A stretch of 64,000 bases of DNA from Brevibacillus laterosporus DSM 25 (GCF_002706795.1 NZ_CP017705.1:1212501-1276500), one strand, 5' to 3'. Counted from the first letter of the stretch, positions 8,302 through 17,176 are shown. The notes: generated from the sequence alone by a model not told the origin. Numbers and translations: made by a program.

Positions 8302-8586
8302 ATGGCTATTACAAAACCCTTTATTGCCGGTAGGAGATTTACGTCTACTGCAGGAGGAGGAACAGGAACAGGTGCTACATTTGCGATCGCGGCAACAGTT
8401 TTCACTAATGACGCTGGTGCAGCTGCGACAGCATTTCCAGCATCATTTTCTTACTACAATCTTTATATCAATGGCGTACTTCAGACAGCCGATACTTCTT
8501 CTGTTACGACTACAGCAATCACAATTCCAGGTGGCGACGTACTCGATCCAGGTACACCAGTCATTGTAGAATTTATAGTAACCTAA
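8302..8586 (+). CDS. DUF4183 protein, spore-surface type (copy 2)
   Basis: A 94-residue paralogue of the product of 5788-6063: MAITKPFIAGRRFTSTAGGG, then YYNLYINGVLQ and IPGGDVLDPGTPVIV. Strong ribosome site GAGAGGAGGTG. It follows the collagen-like gene by 85 bases on the same strand and is probably expressed with it. Likely a spore-surface subunit that associates with the DUF4183 head of the collagen-like protein, which is inference from shared domain and linkage. Confidence 0.85.
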   Translation: MAITKPFIAGRRFTSTAGGGTGTGATFAIAATVFTNDAGAAATAFPASFSYYNLYINGVLQTADTSSVTTTAITIPGGDVLDPGTPVIVEFIVT

Positions 8587-8602
8587 CTCCTTATCACTTT
8601 TT

Positions 8603-8642
8603 CAAACACCGGCATATCTTTTATTTCATTGTCGGTGTTTCA
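8603..8642 (+). terminator. terminator after DUF4183 copy 2
   Basis: AAACACCG pairs with CGGTGTTT across a 21-base loop, followed by a short T-rich stretch. Confidence 0.55.
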
Positions 8643-8723
8643 TAAATATCAGATGGATGGGGTCATACATTCACATGTTTAAGAACAATAGATTTGTCAG
8701 AACCGATTTAGTAAATCCGCGAT

Positions 8724-8870
8724 ATGAAACACCTGAACGAAGTTTTGCAGATTGAAAAAGAACTAAACAGTCTTCTCTACATCGCGTTTACAGAACAAAC
8801 AATTATACAGGAGCAGGCGCTACAGACAGCAACTGTACAGAATAAAAAAGATCGCTCTTCACCTTACTAA
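8724..8870 (+). CDS. possible 48-residue protein, weak
   Basis: Open frame starting MKHLNEVLQIEKELNSLLYI, with helical character and a polar tail. There is no ribosome site before its ATG; a 26-residue frame (8675-8755) overlaps it and could couple translation. Its last codons fall inside the terminator hairpin at 8847, which argues against a functional gene or suggests a remnant. I do not recognise it. Confidence 0.25.
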   Translation: MKHLNEVLQIEKELNSLLYIAFTEQTIIQEQALQTATVQNKKDRSSPY

Positions 8871-8899
8871 GAGTAGCTAAGGTAGAGAACGATCTTTCT
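8847..8899 (+). terminator. long hairpin terminator
   Basis: AAAGATCG pairs with CGATCTTT, with inner CTCT-ACCTTA and TAAGGT-AGAG pairing, followed by CTTTAT. Near-perfect stem of more than 20 pairs. Confidence 0.7.
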
Positions 8900-8971
8900 T
8901 TATAGCACTTCGTCCATCTCCAGTATAACCATATACTGTTTAAGGAAAATAAATAGGTTTCCCGACAGTCT

Positions 8972-9003
8972 GACGTAACCTTATGAGTGGTTACGTCTTT
9001 TTA
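8972..9003 (+). terminator. terminator GACGTAACC/GGTTACGTC
   Basis: Perfect 9-bp stem with an 8-base loop, followed by TTTTTAT. The stem and first loop bases match the hairpin at 5594-5621 on the other side of the spore-surface island. Confidence 0.8.
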
Positions 9004-9090
9004 TCTGTCGTTACACACTGAAATTGTTATCCCCTTGAAAACGTTACTTTTGATTTCCCCACCGGGAAAACATTTCAACTTAGGAAGCGA

Positions 9091-9303
9091 TTACGCCTTT
9101 GGTTTAAACGTATGACAACAGGTTTCACGAGACGTTGTTGCATAATCACGGTGCTCGGTATCATAACCGATTTCGTCTGCAAATTCAGCATCGTATTGTT
9201 TGTTTGCATGAGGATCAATGTCCACCATAATGGCTTCGGCATTACAATTATTTCCTTGTCCCCAGTACGTACAGCTCGCTACACTACATTTTACTACTGG
9301 CAT
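9091..9303 (-). CDS. DUF1540 cysteine-rich small protein
   Basis: A 70-residue protein with CSVASCTYWGQGNNCNAEAI near the start and CCHTFKPK at the end, the DUF1540 pattern of conserved cysteines that probably binds metal. Its function is not established. The ATG at 9303 has AGGAGG 8 bases before it; the GTG three codons upstream overlaps that site and is not used. It is divergent from the SDR gene and shares a ~110-base promoter region with it. Confidence 0.85.
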   Translation of the reverse strand: MPVVKCSVASCTYWGQGNNCNAEAIMVDIDPHANKQYDAEFADEIGYDTEHRDYATTSRETCCHTFKPKA

Positions 9304-9415
9304 ATTGGTCACCTCCTATGGCTATACTGCACCCATATGAGGACTTTTATAACCATTCCTTTCAGGTTTTTTTTACATGGAATAGCGTTAATGGTAGGAT
9401 GTTTATAGGAGGTGA

Positions 9416-10204
9416 ATGACTAGCATTATGAGTAAACCAGTAGTAATTGTTACAGGCGGTACCGGTGGACTTGGGATGGCACTGGCCAAGGAATATATTC
9501 GTGAGGGGTACCATGTGGTTATTACAAGTAGAGATCACATGAAACTAAAAAGGATCCAGCGTGAATGGAACCGCCCTCCTGTTCTCCATATCTATAAACT
9601 TGATCTTTCCGACAATGAAGCAGTAAGAGCTTTTTCTGCTTGGGTAAAAATCCGGTTTGGTCGATGTGATATTCTCATTAATAACGCGGGTTCTGCTTTA
9701 TTTAAGCCCTTTTTAGATCACTCCCTGGAAGAAATTCACCAGACCATTGAATCAAATTTATTGGGTACATTATATATGACTCGTGCCTTCCTACCTATGA
9801 TGCTCACTCAATCAGAAGCTAGGATTGTAAATATTGCTTCTCTAGCGGGGCGGGTTGCTTCTGCTAAAACTGCTGTATACGCTGCCTCAAAAGCCGCTGT
9901 AATAAGATTCAGTGAATCACTTCGACATGAGCTTGCTGCTACTCGAATCTCAGTCACCTGTGCCTTACCTGGTCCTATTGATACGCCATTTCTCATGTAT
10001 GCGGACAACACTGGCACATATAAAGAAAAAGTAAGTGGCTACCTGCTATCTCCTGAAAGGACTGCAAAAGCGATTATAAAAGCAACAAAACAGAAACGCT
10101 TTGAAGTTGCTCTACCAAAGCGTCTCCACCTACTGTCGCTCATTTATCCTTTATTACCAGATTTCATCATGAGACGAGTTGCACCCTTGTTAAATCGCAA
10201 ATAA
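9416..10204 (+). CDS. short-chain dehydrogenase/reductase
   Basis: Classical SDR fold, cytosolic NAD(P)-dependent oxidoreductase of unknown substrate. Visible motifs: TGGTGGLGMALA (nucleotide binding), NNAG near residue 90, the catalytic serine in NIASLAGRV, and YAASKAA with catalytic Tyr and Lys. The 262-residue length is normal; residues 225-262 add a hydrophobic tail (LLSLIYPLLPDFIMRRV) that may rest on membrane. AGGAGG lies only 3 bases before the first ATG, so the ATG at 9428 is a possible alternative start. Confidence 0.9.
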   Translation: MTSIMSKPVVIVTGGTGGLGMALAKEYIREGYHVVITSRDHMKLKRIQREWNRPPVLHIYKLDLSDNEAVRAFSAWVKIRFGRCDILINNAGSALFKPFLDHSLEEIHQTIESNLLGTLYMTRAFLPMMLTQSEARIVNIASLAGRVASAKTAVYAASKAAVIRFSESLRHELAATRISVTCALPGPIDTPFLMYADNTGTYKEKVSGYLLSPERTAKAIIKATKQKRFEVALPKRLHLLSLIYPLLPDFIMRRVAPLLNRK

Positions 10205-10212
10205 TCAATCAA

Positions 10213-11430
10213 TTACTGCAAAGCTCGCAATCTTACTATCGCTATCATTCCAACCAAAATACATAGCGCTGCACAATAGACAAAGATACGATCCATTCCT
10301 AATGAAGAAGCCAGGAGGCCGGATAAGAAACTTCCAACAGGTAGACCAAATCCTGTAATGGAACGATTAGCAGTTAGCACTCGTCCCAAAATCTCATTCG
10401 GCACCTGTTTTTGAATATAGGTTGAAACCAATACGTTAAATGGAGCAAAAACAATCCCCGCAGCAAAGAAGCACACAACAGCAACCTCCATACGCTGAGT
10501 AAAGCCTAGAGGGAATGTAACCAAACCCCACAAGCAAATAATCGCCCCTACAGTCACTCCAATCGGATACTTCCAATTCTTAGCGATAAATAACATTGAG
10601 CCACACAATGATCCAATAGCCATCGCTGTAAGCATATACCCTTGATAAGCCTCTTTTCCAATCCCCCACACTTGCTGTATGTATACTGGTAATAATTCTA
10701 CCGGTGCATATCCCATATTAAAAAATAAACTAAAGAACAAAAGAGAAAGTAACATCGAATGCGTTCCAATATATCGATAACCTACCACAAGGTCTTGCCA
10801 AAAATTCAGTAATGCTTCTCTTTTTGTCTGACTCGGTATGTTAGAGTTTGGCTTATATGTATAGGAAACTCGTAAAAAACATGCTGCACATAAAAAGAAG
10901 CTAATCGAATCAATAATAATTACGTTGGCAGGCCCGATTAACGTAACCGCCAAACCAGCTAGCATAGGTCCAAAAAGCCAAACAATCTGCCATTGAGCAC
11001 TCATTACACTATTTGCTTTAATTAGTAGTTCTTTATCCTTGATAAGATTCGGTAACATAGCCTGCTGTCCAGTACTGCTTAATGGTGAAAGCATACCTGC
11101 TAAGGCCATGATGATATAAACCGTTACGACAGGTACGGTTGGTAAAGACAGCAAGAAAACAAGTAAACCATATAAGCAGCCTCTTACCACATTATCAAAA
11201 ATAATCAGTTTCCTTCGATCAATGCGGTCCAATAAAACACCAGCTATTAATCCAGATAGTAGAGCCGGTACATAATAGGACAAGATAGAAGTACCCATAA
11301 TAGCTCCAGAACCTGTTCGATGTAATAAATACCAACTTACTCCAAATGATCCGAATGAATTTCCGACAGCTGATAAAAAGATACCAAGCCAGAACCAGCG
11401 AAATGATGGTGTTCTCCAAAGCTCTTTCAT
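10213..11430 (-). CDS. MFS transporter, MFS_3 (enterobactin exporter-like/multidrug) type
   Basis: About 12 predicted membrane helices over 405 residues. The N-terminal FRWFWLGIFLSAVGNSFGSF and the loop 2-3 signature GVLLDRIDRRKLIIFDNVVR are typical of the group that includes macrolide and siderophore exporters. Substrate unknown. I start at the ATG at 11430, which has AGGAGG 8 bases before it, not at the upstream GTG that overlaps the site. It converges on the SDR gene with only 8 bases between stop codons and no separate terminator. Confidence 0.88.
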   Translation of the reverse strand: MKELWRTPSFRWFWLGIFLSAVGNSFGSFGVSWYLLHRTGSGAIMGTSILSYYVPALLSGLIAGVLLDRIDRRKLIIFDNVVRGCLYGLLVFLLSLPTVPVVTVYIIMALAGMLSPLSSTGQQAMLPNLIKDKELLIKANSVMSAQWQIVWLFGPMLAGLAVTLIGPANVIIIDSISFFLCAACFLRVSYTYKPNSNIPSQTKREALLNFWQDLVVGYRYIGTHSMLLSLLFFSLFFNMGYAPVELLPVYIQQVWGIGKEAYQGYMLTAMAIGSLCGSMLFIAKNWKYPIGVTVGAIICLWGLVTFPLGFTQRMEVAVVCFFAAGIVFAPFNVLVSTYIQKQVPNEILGRVLTANRSITGFGLPVGSFLSGLLASSLGMDRIFVYCAALCILVGMIAIVRLRALQ

Positions 11431-11570
11431 GCTGTACACCTCCTGCTTTAAAAGATATCATAATTATAAGACTTTTTACATTAAAAAATTTAATAAGTAA
11501 TAATATTTAGTATTAATGAAACATAATACCATTTCTTTAGTGCAATAAAGTTTCACATGAAACATTAAAA

Positions 11571-11608
11571 AAAATAAAAAAAAGACATGCCGGAAATAGG
11601 CATGTCTT
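11571..11608 (-). terminator. codY terminator
   Basis: On the minus strand AAGACATGCC pairs with GGCATGTCTT and is followed by a run of T residues. Confidence 0.88.
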
Positions 11609-11655
11609 ACAACTGGGAGGAGAACATGGAAACGGTTAACTACTGGGTTATGTGA

Positions 11656-12432
11656 TTATGATGTTTTCCATTTTTCCAATTCGGAATGGAATTTATCATT
11701 TAGCACCTTAATATAGGTTCCCTTCATACCGAGAGAACGTGACTCAAGAACACCCGCACTGGCAAGTTTACGTAATGCATTAACGATCACCGAGCGGGTC
11801 AAACCAGCTTGGTCGGCTAGTTGGCTAGCTACCAGCAAGCCTTCTTTTGCATCCAATTGCTCCATAATTTTTTCAATTGCAATTTGCTCGCTATAGGATA
11901 GAGAAGACAATGCAATCTTAGCAAATGTTTTATCACGAACCTCATTTTCAATCTGTTCTGTACGCTGACGTACAATTTTCATTCCAACTACAGTTGCACC
12001 AATCTCAGCTAAAATAAGATCGTCCGTTTCAAAAGCACCAAATGCACGAGTTAATACTAATGTTCCTAATCGACTGCCACCAGCATTAATCGGTACAATT
12101 GTGGTCATCATTTGAGGAAACAGATTTTTCCACTCAGCAGGAACCATGCTATAGTTACCGTGAACTGCTTCGTTAGCTACTGAGAAATGAATTTCTAATA
12201 ATTTTTCCTTATAGTTTTCAGGCAAAAAGCTCGTAAAACGTCCTGTTTCCTGAATCGAAATCTCTTGTGCAAAACCACTACCTAAAATCTGACCATCTGC
12301 CGTGATGATATACATATTGGAATTGATGATATCAGAGAGCAATTTAGCAATATCTTGATAAGATACCCCGTTTCCACCCATCGTCTTTTGTAACATCGCA
12401 TTTATTCTTCTCGTTTTTTCTAACAAATTCAT
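11656..12432 (-). CDS. codY: global transcriptional repressor CodY
   Basis: GTP- and branched-chain-amino-acid-sensing regulator of stationary-phase, nitrogen and virulence genes in Firmicutes. The product starts MNLLEKTRRINAMLQKTMGG and contains an N-terminal GAF domain (INSNMYIITADGQILGSGFA) and a C-terminal winged helix (RSVIVNALRKLASAGVLESR). Length is 258 residues, the family norm. The ATG at 12432 has AGAGGAGG before it; the frame is open further up to 12579 but has no signals. Here codY stands alone with its own terminator, not in the clpQ-clpY-codY operon seen in B. subtilis. Confidence 0.97.
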   Translation of the reverse strand: MNLLEKTRRINAMLQKTMGGNGVSYQDIAKLLSDIINSNMYIITADGQILGSGFAQEISIQETGRFTSFLPENYKEKLLEIHFSVANEAVHGNYSMVPAEWKNLFPQMMTTIVPINAGGSRLGTLVLTRAFGAFETDDLILAEIGATVVGMKIVRQRTEQIENEVRDKTFAKIALSSLSYSEQIAIEKIMEQLDAKEGLLVASQLADQAGLTRSVIVNALRKLASAGVLESRSLGMKGTYIKVLNDKFHSELEKWKTS

Positions 12433-12582
12433 TTGGTAAATTCCTCCTCTAAATGTTTCATGCTCACAGTATTGTCTGAAAAATGTGCCTTGATACCTCG
12501 TATTCAAAAAAAATTTTTTCAGACTTTGTACATGCATTACATTTTGAGTTGAATTTTGATTATAAATTGGGTTATGCAACTA

Positions 12583-12612
12583 GAAAAAGCCTGGCATCTG
12601 CCAAGCTTTTCT
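12583..12612 (-). terminator. terminator of the YitT-type gene
   Basis: On the minus strand AAAAGCTTGGC pairs with GCCAGGCTTTTT, ending in a T run. Confidence 0.85.
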
Positions 12613-12628
12613 GACTAACGAATACAGG

Positions 12629-13225
12629 TTATTCTACATGTATGATTCCTTGACGATTCCACAAAAATGTGACTACTGACACGATCGAAATCGCTAAAAA
12701 CGAATAAAAATAATGAGGTGTATCCGCTAACTGCGAGCCTATAAACAGGATGACAATATCAAAAACAAAGATCACAATCCCAATATTAATTCGTGTTACA
12801 TCAGATAAAAATTTGGCTACCAAATCAAATCCATCAGTCGTTGTATTAAATTTAAGTAACAATCCAATGCCCATACCAATAAATAAGCCCCCCAAAATAC
12901 TACTGGATAATGGGGAAAAGGAAGTAAATACGGAAACATGCTGTAACGGCGAAAATAAATCAATCAAAAAGGACGAAAGTAATAATCCATTAATACTATT
13001 GTAAAAATAAGATCGCTTTGTAAACCAAGCATATAGATAGATTGGTATACTAGTTACGATCATTACCAACCCTACCTTATAGCCAGCCATATAGTTGATT
13101 ATTAAAGCGATACCTGTCAAACCGCCATCCATTAATTGATGTGGGATAATAAAACCGTTTACACCAAGTGCAAGTAAGCCACTGCCGATCATCACTGCTA
13201 ATCCTTTACGTATCATATATACCAT
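12629..13225 (-). CDS. YitT/YczE-type membrane protein without DUF2179
   Basis: Five or so membrane helices with the family pattern GVNGFIIPHQLMDGGLTGIALIINY near residues 22-46 and FIGMGIGLLLKFNTTTDGFDL near 115-135. The usual C-terminal DUF2179 domain is absent; at 198 residues it ends after the last helix. Function of the family is not settled. AAGGAG lies 6 bases before the ATG. Confidence 0.85.
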   Translation of the reverse strand: MVYMIRKGLAVMIGSGLLALGVNGFIIPHQLMDGGLTGIALIINYMAGYKVGLVMIVTSIPIYLYAWFTKRSYFYNSINGLLLSSFLIDLFSPLQHVSVFTSFSPLSSSILGGLFIGMGIGLLLKFNTTTDGFDLVAKFLSDVTRINIGIVIFVFDIVILFIGSQLADTPHYFYSFLAISIVSVVTFLWNRQGIIHVE

Positions 13226-13312
13226 GCACTACTCCTTGGGGATGAGGTCAAGACTAGTGTATGAAGTAATCCTGTATCTCATACCCCAAAAGAAGCTACC
13301 AGCTGCTATATC

Positions 13313-14089
13313 TTATCCAATGCTTTTCATAATCATCTGCTCAATCCATATTGTCAGCTCTTGTGTTGATCTATTCTGATCATTTTCAGATAAACGAAAT
13401 CTCACATATCGCTCATCCATATCAAAGGCTTCCTCCAACATTCCTGCAAATCCACGCTTTCGTTTATCAACCTCTAGAAGGATCTCCATTTCATTTTCCT
13501 GTAAAAAGAAAATGACTTCCAATTCATCTACATATTGACGAAATTGCCCTTGTGGGCGAAACTCAAATTCTTGTACAAATGGATAAGGTTGACCAAGTCG
13601 ACGATTAAATTCACAATCTACTTTATATAACTGAAAGCCTAATGTAGTGATTGCCTCTAGAACGTTAACCATCAGAGGATGTGGTTTTACTTCAATGTAA
13701 TCCGAATCACCCGGATCAATTGCATTTTTTATATCTAGGCCTGTACGTAAATAGACTGGCTGTCTACCTATCGTAAGAGGCGTCGCATGAGGTAATTGAA
13801 AAGTAAACGGGTAAACTTTTGTTTCCTGTGGTTCAATGGTAAAGGGTTCTGTCAAACGATGTTGTAACAGGATACATTCTTCCTTTGTTTTGTTGTTATT
13901 ACTTTCTCGTTCATAATGAGTAATAACATAAATGTAAATCTCATCAATCTCCTGTTGAATATCTCCTCCTGTAATATGAACCTCGCCTCTTACTAGCTCA
14001 CCAGGAAGCAATGTTTCCTTGAAAAGACGTGTATCTACAGTAGCTGCTCCAATACCTACACTCGCCATCATTTTTTTAAATAACGACAT
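13313..14089 (-). CDS. spo0M: sporulation-control protein Spo0M (SpoOM)
   Basis: Arrestin-like beta-sandwich protein that affects sporulation and cell division in B. subtilis. The product begins MSLFKKMMASVGIGAATVDT and contains the family segments LPGELVRGEVHITGG and YPFTFQLPHATPLTIGRQPV. Length is 258 residues, equal to the B. subtilis protein as I recall it. The ATG at 14089 follows GAGGGGG; the open frame upstream to 14167 is not needed. It lies downstream of ytrHI on the same strand, about 100 bases away, so a sporulation cluster is likely. Confidence 0.92.
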   Translation of the reverse strand: MSLFKKMMASVGIGAATVDTRLFKETLLPGELVRGEVHITGGDIQQEIDEIYIYVITHYERESNNNKTKEECILLQHRLTEPFTIEPQETKVYPFTFQLPHATPLTIGRQPVYLRTGLDIKNAIDPGDSDYIEVKPHPLMVNVLEAITTLGFQLYKVDCEFNRRLGQPYPFVQEFEFRPQGQFRQYVDELEVIFFLQENEMEILLEVDKRKRGFAGMLEEAFDMDERYVRFRLSENDQNRSTQELTIWIEQMIMKSIG

Positions 14090-14191
14090 CCCCCAAACCC
14101 CCTCGTTCCAAAAGCAATTCTTTATTTTGCTATAACTATATACGAACAAGCTGGGGTTTTGTTGCATTTTTTTCTCAATCCATAAAATGGG

Positions 14192-14701
14192 CTATCCAAT
14201 TGTTTTCGGCTGTTCTTTAGCCACTACGTATAAGTGCAAAACTCGCGAAATCACTAGAGTTTTTATATTTACCTCTAAGACCTTTCCTTGAATGATGTAC
14301 TCTTTTTTTTGCAGTAATTCATGCAATAGTTCATGCATTTCGCCCACTTGCTCCACTTTTTTCCTTTTCAATTGGGCTAAATCTTTTTCTAGGCTATGCT
14401 TTAATTCTTCTTCTACAAAGGTATTAGGGCGTTGTCCTAAAAAAGTGATTTCAACATCTTCAATCACGACATTCTGCTTTTTTCGTGCCACTTTATGCAA
14501 CTCGTTAAGACTATCCATCTCGTTTTGGAGACGATCATTTAATACATATAAATTTTTGTTCTCTAACATTAAATCTTCCATTCTTTGCGTAAACAAAAAC
14601 AGAAATACAGCTCCTCCTGCGGTAGCTCCTAGAATAAACAAGCTGATATACCGAAGATATCGACGTAATTTAGGTGATTGCTCCTCATGTACTGTTGTCA
14701 T
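14192..14701 (-). CDS. ytrI: sporulation membrane protein YtrI
   Basis: A 169-residue protein with a single N-terminal membrane helix (YISLFILGATAGGAVFLFLF), a coiled coil over about residues 45-75, and a C-terminal beta-rich part. In B. subtilis ytrHI is a sigma-E operon needed for efficient sporulation. The ATG at 14701 overlaps the ytrH stop (ATGA) with GGGAGAGG before it, giving translational coupling. The identification rests on topology, length and ytrH linkage more than on conserved motifs. Confidence 0.85.
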   Translation of the reverse strand: MTTVHEEQSPKLRRYLRYISLFILGATAGGAVFLFLFTQRMEDLMLENKNLYVLNDRLQNEMDSLNELHKVARKKQNVVIEDVEITFLGQRPNTFVEEELKHSLEKDLAQLKRKKVEQVGEMHELLHELLQKKEYIIQGKVLEVNIKTLVISRVLHLYVVAKEQPKTIG

Positions 14702-15012
14702 GACCCTCTCCCCTGTGTCAGCCATAACATTGAAATAGTTCCGAGATGCGCTCCGATAAACGCTGCAAAAATATAAATGAGCTGTTTTAAAACAGGTGAG
14801 ACATTTCCTACAAATAATTTTTCAATTTGTAAAAATGAGTCAAATGTTCCTCCGAGGGCTCCAACCAGCCCCATAATTTTGAGCTGGATGGCTAGATCTG
14901 ACATTACAAGTAACGGAGCTCGATCGCTAAAAAAAGCCCCCATACCCCCTAGGACTGATCCTCCAATCACGATGCCATAAGCAACACAAAACGTTAAAAT
15001 GACTTGAGCCAC
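14698..15012 (-). CDS. ytrH: sporulation membrane protein YtrH
   Basis: A 104-residue integral membrane protein with three helices. Conserved segments are GIVIGGSVLGGMGAFFSDRA and GLVGALGGTFDSFLQIEK, the YtrH family signature. Start is GTG with AAGGAG 9 bases before it. Coupled to ytrI by a 4-base overlap. The mother-cell-specific role is known for the B. subtilis homologue and inferred here. Confidence 0.93.
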   Translation of the reverse strand: MAQVILTFCVAYGIVIGGSVLGGMGAFFSDRAPLLVMSDLAIQLKIMGLVGALGGTFDSFLQIEKLFVGNVSPVLKQLIYIFAAFIGAHLGTISMLWLTQGRGS

Positions 15013-15128
15013 TATCTCACGCTCCTTGCTTCATACTTGTACCAATTTTGTGTATGCTCTACCCTACGCACGGATAGAGCCAAATATGATTGTTCCTACA
15101 AAAGAGCGTACAAGCATCTCTCTTCCAT

Positions 15129-15227
15129 TTATTCAAATCCATCATCAATAACGATGGAGACAAGAAAAATTACAACAGCGATCCCAATGACAACCTCAAA
15201 ACCACCCAATTTAAGCATGCTACTCAT
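15129..15227 (-). CDS. 32-residue single-helix membrane peptide
   Basis: Begins MSSMLKLGGFEVVIGIAVVI and ends IVIDDGFE; one membrane helix covers most of it. AGGAGGG lies 6 bases before the ATG, much better than chance. It sits 117 bases upstream of ytrH on the same strand, so may belong to the sporulation unit. Not recognised; similar tiny membrane peptides are common in spore formers. Confidence 0.65.
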   Translation of the reverse strand: MSSMLKLGGFEVVIGIAVVIFLVSIVIDDGFE

Positions 15228-15388
15228 AAATTTCCCTCCTACTCGCCTCTTTTTATAGGGATATGTCACGGTTTCAAAAAAGACTCTAGGTACCTGCCCA
15301 TTTTCAAACATTTTGGGCTACGAATAAAGGGAGTCCCTCTTTTCACATACTAAGTCTGACATCAGAAGAGAGAGGAGGAACAAATACA

Positions 15389-16633
15389 TTGGCGACTGCC
15401 CGTCACTTACTTGGTAACCGCACATTTCTCCTTCTGTTAGTTGCAGCTCTTTTTATGCATATTGCAATCTTTCTAGTGACGCCTATTTTTCCTATTTTTT
15501 TGGAAAAGGCCCGGCATTTGCATGCAAGTCAAATTGGTTTCATTCTAGCTATAGCTAGCTTGATGTACCAAATTGGCAGTCTAATTGGTGGATTTTTATG
15601 TGATCGTGTGTCACGTAAACTTGTAATGGTAAGTGGAGCGGCTATTCAGGCATGTGCTATGTTTGGCTATAGTGTAAGCCAAACCTTTCTGTTATTTATG
15701 CTCTTTTCGGCCCTTAATGGCAGTGGTATGGGTTTATTAGCCCCTGCCATAAAAGCAAAAATAGCTGATGGAGTGAAACAAGAAGATCGAACAACGGCTT
15801 TTTCCTGGCGGGGCATCGCAGCCAACATTGGAATTATCATTGGAGGTCTTACGGTTACGTTACTTGCTCTAAGTACGAATCGACTTGTCTTCATTTACGC
15901 AGCAGGTGTTTATATTTTATTGACCTTTTTTCTTCTATTTACCTTACCGAAAGCCCGTCAAGAGACGACTAAAAAGGATTCCTTATCATGGAGCCAGTAT
16001 AAACGTTTATTGGATCATCGTAGCTTTTTGTTTTTCTGTTTGGTTTCTTTGCTAGTCTGGGGATTGTATGCTCAATTTCCGCTTGTTGTTCCGTTACGTG
16101 GACAACATATTATGGGAACAGGTGCCAAAGTAGGCTTGATTTGGACCATTAATTCAACCTTTGTGGTCCTATTTCAGGGTGTTATTACCCGCTATATCTT
16201 AGAAAAAATTAGTCCTTATTGGGCAATGGTCAGTGGTACCTTGTTCCTTGGTGCTGGCTTATTCGCTATGGGTTTTGCTCATCAGTTTTGGACATTTAGT
16301 GCAGCTGCCGTTGTGTTTATTATTGGTGAGATGCTGGCTGTCCCAGTATTCGACAGTTTAGTAGGACATTTTGCTAAACCTCCTCTATTAGGAGCCTATT
16401 ACGGAATCGGCAACGTAGTCACAGGTATTAGCGGTGCTATAGGTAATGCAGTCGGTGGCTATATGATTGAGTCGCTTGGTGGCATAGGAAGTATGCGACC
16501 ATGGTATATGTATGGCATTATTACATTAATTTCTGTTGCTATTCTGACCGCTTTTGCTATCTATGCCAACGCCCGACACAAAAAAAAGGGCTCTTCCCCA
16601 TCTCTACAACCAAAAAAGGAGCGTGCACGATGA
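15389..16633 (+). CDS. MFS transporter (drug/sugar efflux type)
   Basis: Twelve predicted helices in 414 residues. The loop 2-3 motif appears as GGFLCDRVSRKLVMVSG, and FALLRHLL-type N-terminal basic start precedes helix 1. The C-terminus is basic and cytosolic. Start is TTG with GAGGAGG upstream. It leads a small operon: the next gene overlaps its stop by 4 bases. Substrate unknown. Confidence 0.88.
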   Translation: MATARHLLGNRTFLLLLVAALFMHIAIFLVTPIFPIFLEKARHLHASQIGFILAIASLMYQIGSLIGGFLCDRVSRKLVMVSGAAIQACAMFGYSVSQTFLLFMLFSALNGSGMGLLAPAIKAKIADGVKQEDRTTAFSWRGIAANIGIIIGGLTVTLLALSTNRLVFIYAAGVYILLTFFLLFTLPKARQETTKKDSLSWSQYKRLLDHRSFLFFCLVSLLVWGLYAQFPLVVPLRGQHIMGTGAKVGLIWTINSTFVVLFQGVITRYILEKISPYWAMVSGTLFLGAGLFAMGFAHQFWTFSAAAVVFIIGEMLAVPVFDSLVGHFAKPPLLGAYYGIGNVVTGISGAIGNAVGGYMIESLGGIGSMRPWYMYGIITLISVAILTAFAIYANARHKKKGSSPSLQPKKERAR

Positions 16634-16791
16634 ATTTTTCAACTGATGATAATAAGTTACAGGGAGCCAGCCTTCTTGATAAAGCACCGTTTTCGTCACT
16701 ATTGTTTCATATAGAAAATGAAGCTCACGAAGCAATCCTTGAGGAACAAAAAAAATATAAACCTGAGTACAAGTTTTTGTTTTGGGAATAA
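16630..16791 (+). CDS. 53-residue protein coupled to the MFS gene
   Basis: Begins MNFSTDDNKLQGASLLDKAP and ends with an aromatic tail (YKPEYKFLFWE). Its ATG overlaps the MFS stop (ATGA) and has AAAGGAG 8 bases before it. Soluble, amphipathic, no known domain. The coupling suggests a partner of the transporter or merely a shared transcript. Confidence 0.65.
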   Translation: MNFSTDDNKLQGASLLDKAPFSSLLFHIENEAHEAILEEQKKYKPEYKFLFWE

Positions 16792-16818
16792 TAAGATTCT
16801 GGAAGGAATGATGAGAAG

Positions 16819-16956
16819 ATGAGTATGGATAAAAAACGTTTTTCCAATAACTCCAATGAACGCAGTGAGGCCAATACACAACCAAAGAAAACCCAAGACG
16901 ATCGTCCAGGCTTTGGTGACAAAAAATTAGAAGGACCAGATCGTCCTTCCACGTAA
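16819..16956 (+). CDS. 45-residue polar protein
   Basis: Begins MSMDKKRFSNNSNERSEANT and continues with PKKTQDDRPGFGDKKLEG; highly polar, Gly/Asp/Lys-rich and probably disordered, a composition resembling small spore or stress proteins. GGAAGG lies 12 bases before the ATG, a little far. It is the last gene before a strong terminator, which supports a real transcript end. Family not recognised. Confidence 0.55.
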   Translation: MSMDKKRFSNNSNERSEANTQPKKTQDDRPGFGDKKLEGPDRPST

Positions 16957-16962
16957 TACAAA

Positions 16963-17008
16963 GTGGCTTTCCCTTGCCTAATGTTGAGGCAGGGGAAAGC
17001 TTTTTTTA
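16963..17008 (+). terminator. strong terminator of the MFS operon
   Basis: GGCTTTCCCTTGCCT pairs with AGGCAGGGGAAAGC and runs into seven T residues. Confidence 0.92.
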
Positions 17009-17120
17009 TGTGAGAAAAACCCTATCCTTGATGAAAATGCTTCCCTACTTCACGACCGATGCTTTACATTCTCAAGCAATCAATACGTAGTCGAACAAAA
17101 TTTAACCCAACATATAATTA

Positions 17121-17176
17121 GCAAAAAAGCATCCCTCTTTCTCCTGTAAAAATCCTACAGAATAAAAAGGGATGCC
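17121..17176 (-). terminator. terminator of the M42 operon
   Basis: On the minus strand GGGCATCCC pairs with GGGATGC; the inner part also folds (CTGTAGG with CCTACAG-like bases). It ends in TTTTTTG. Confidence 0.8.

Noticed and set aside
8675-8755. 26-residue open frame upstream of the weak 48-residue frame
   Set aside because: Very short, with poor ribosome site; mentioned only as possible coupling.
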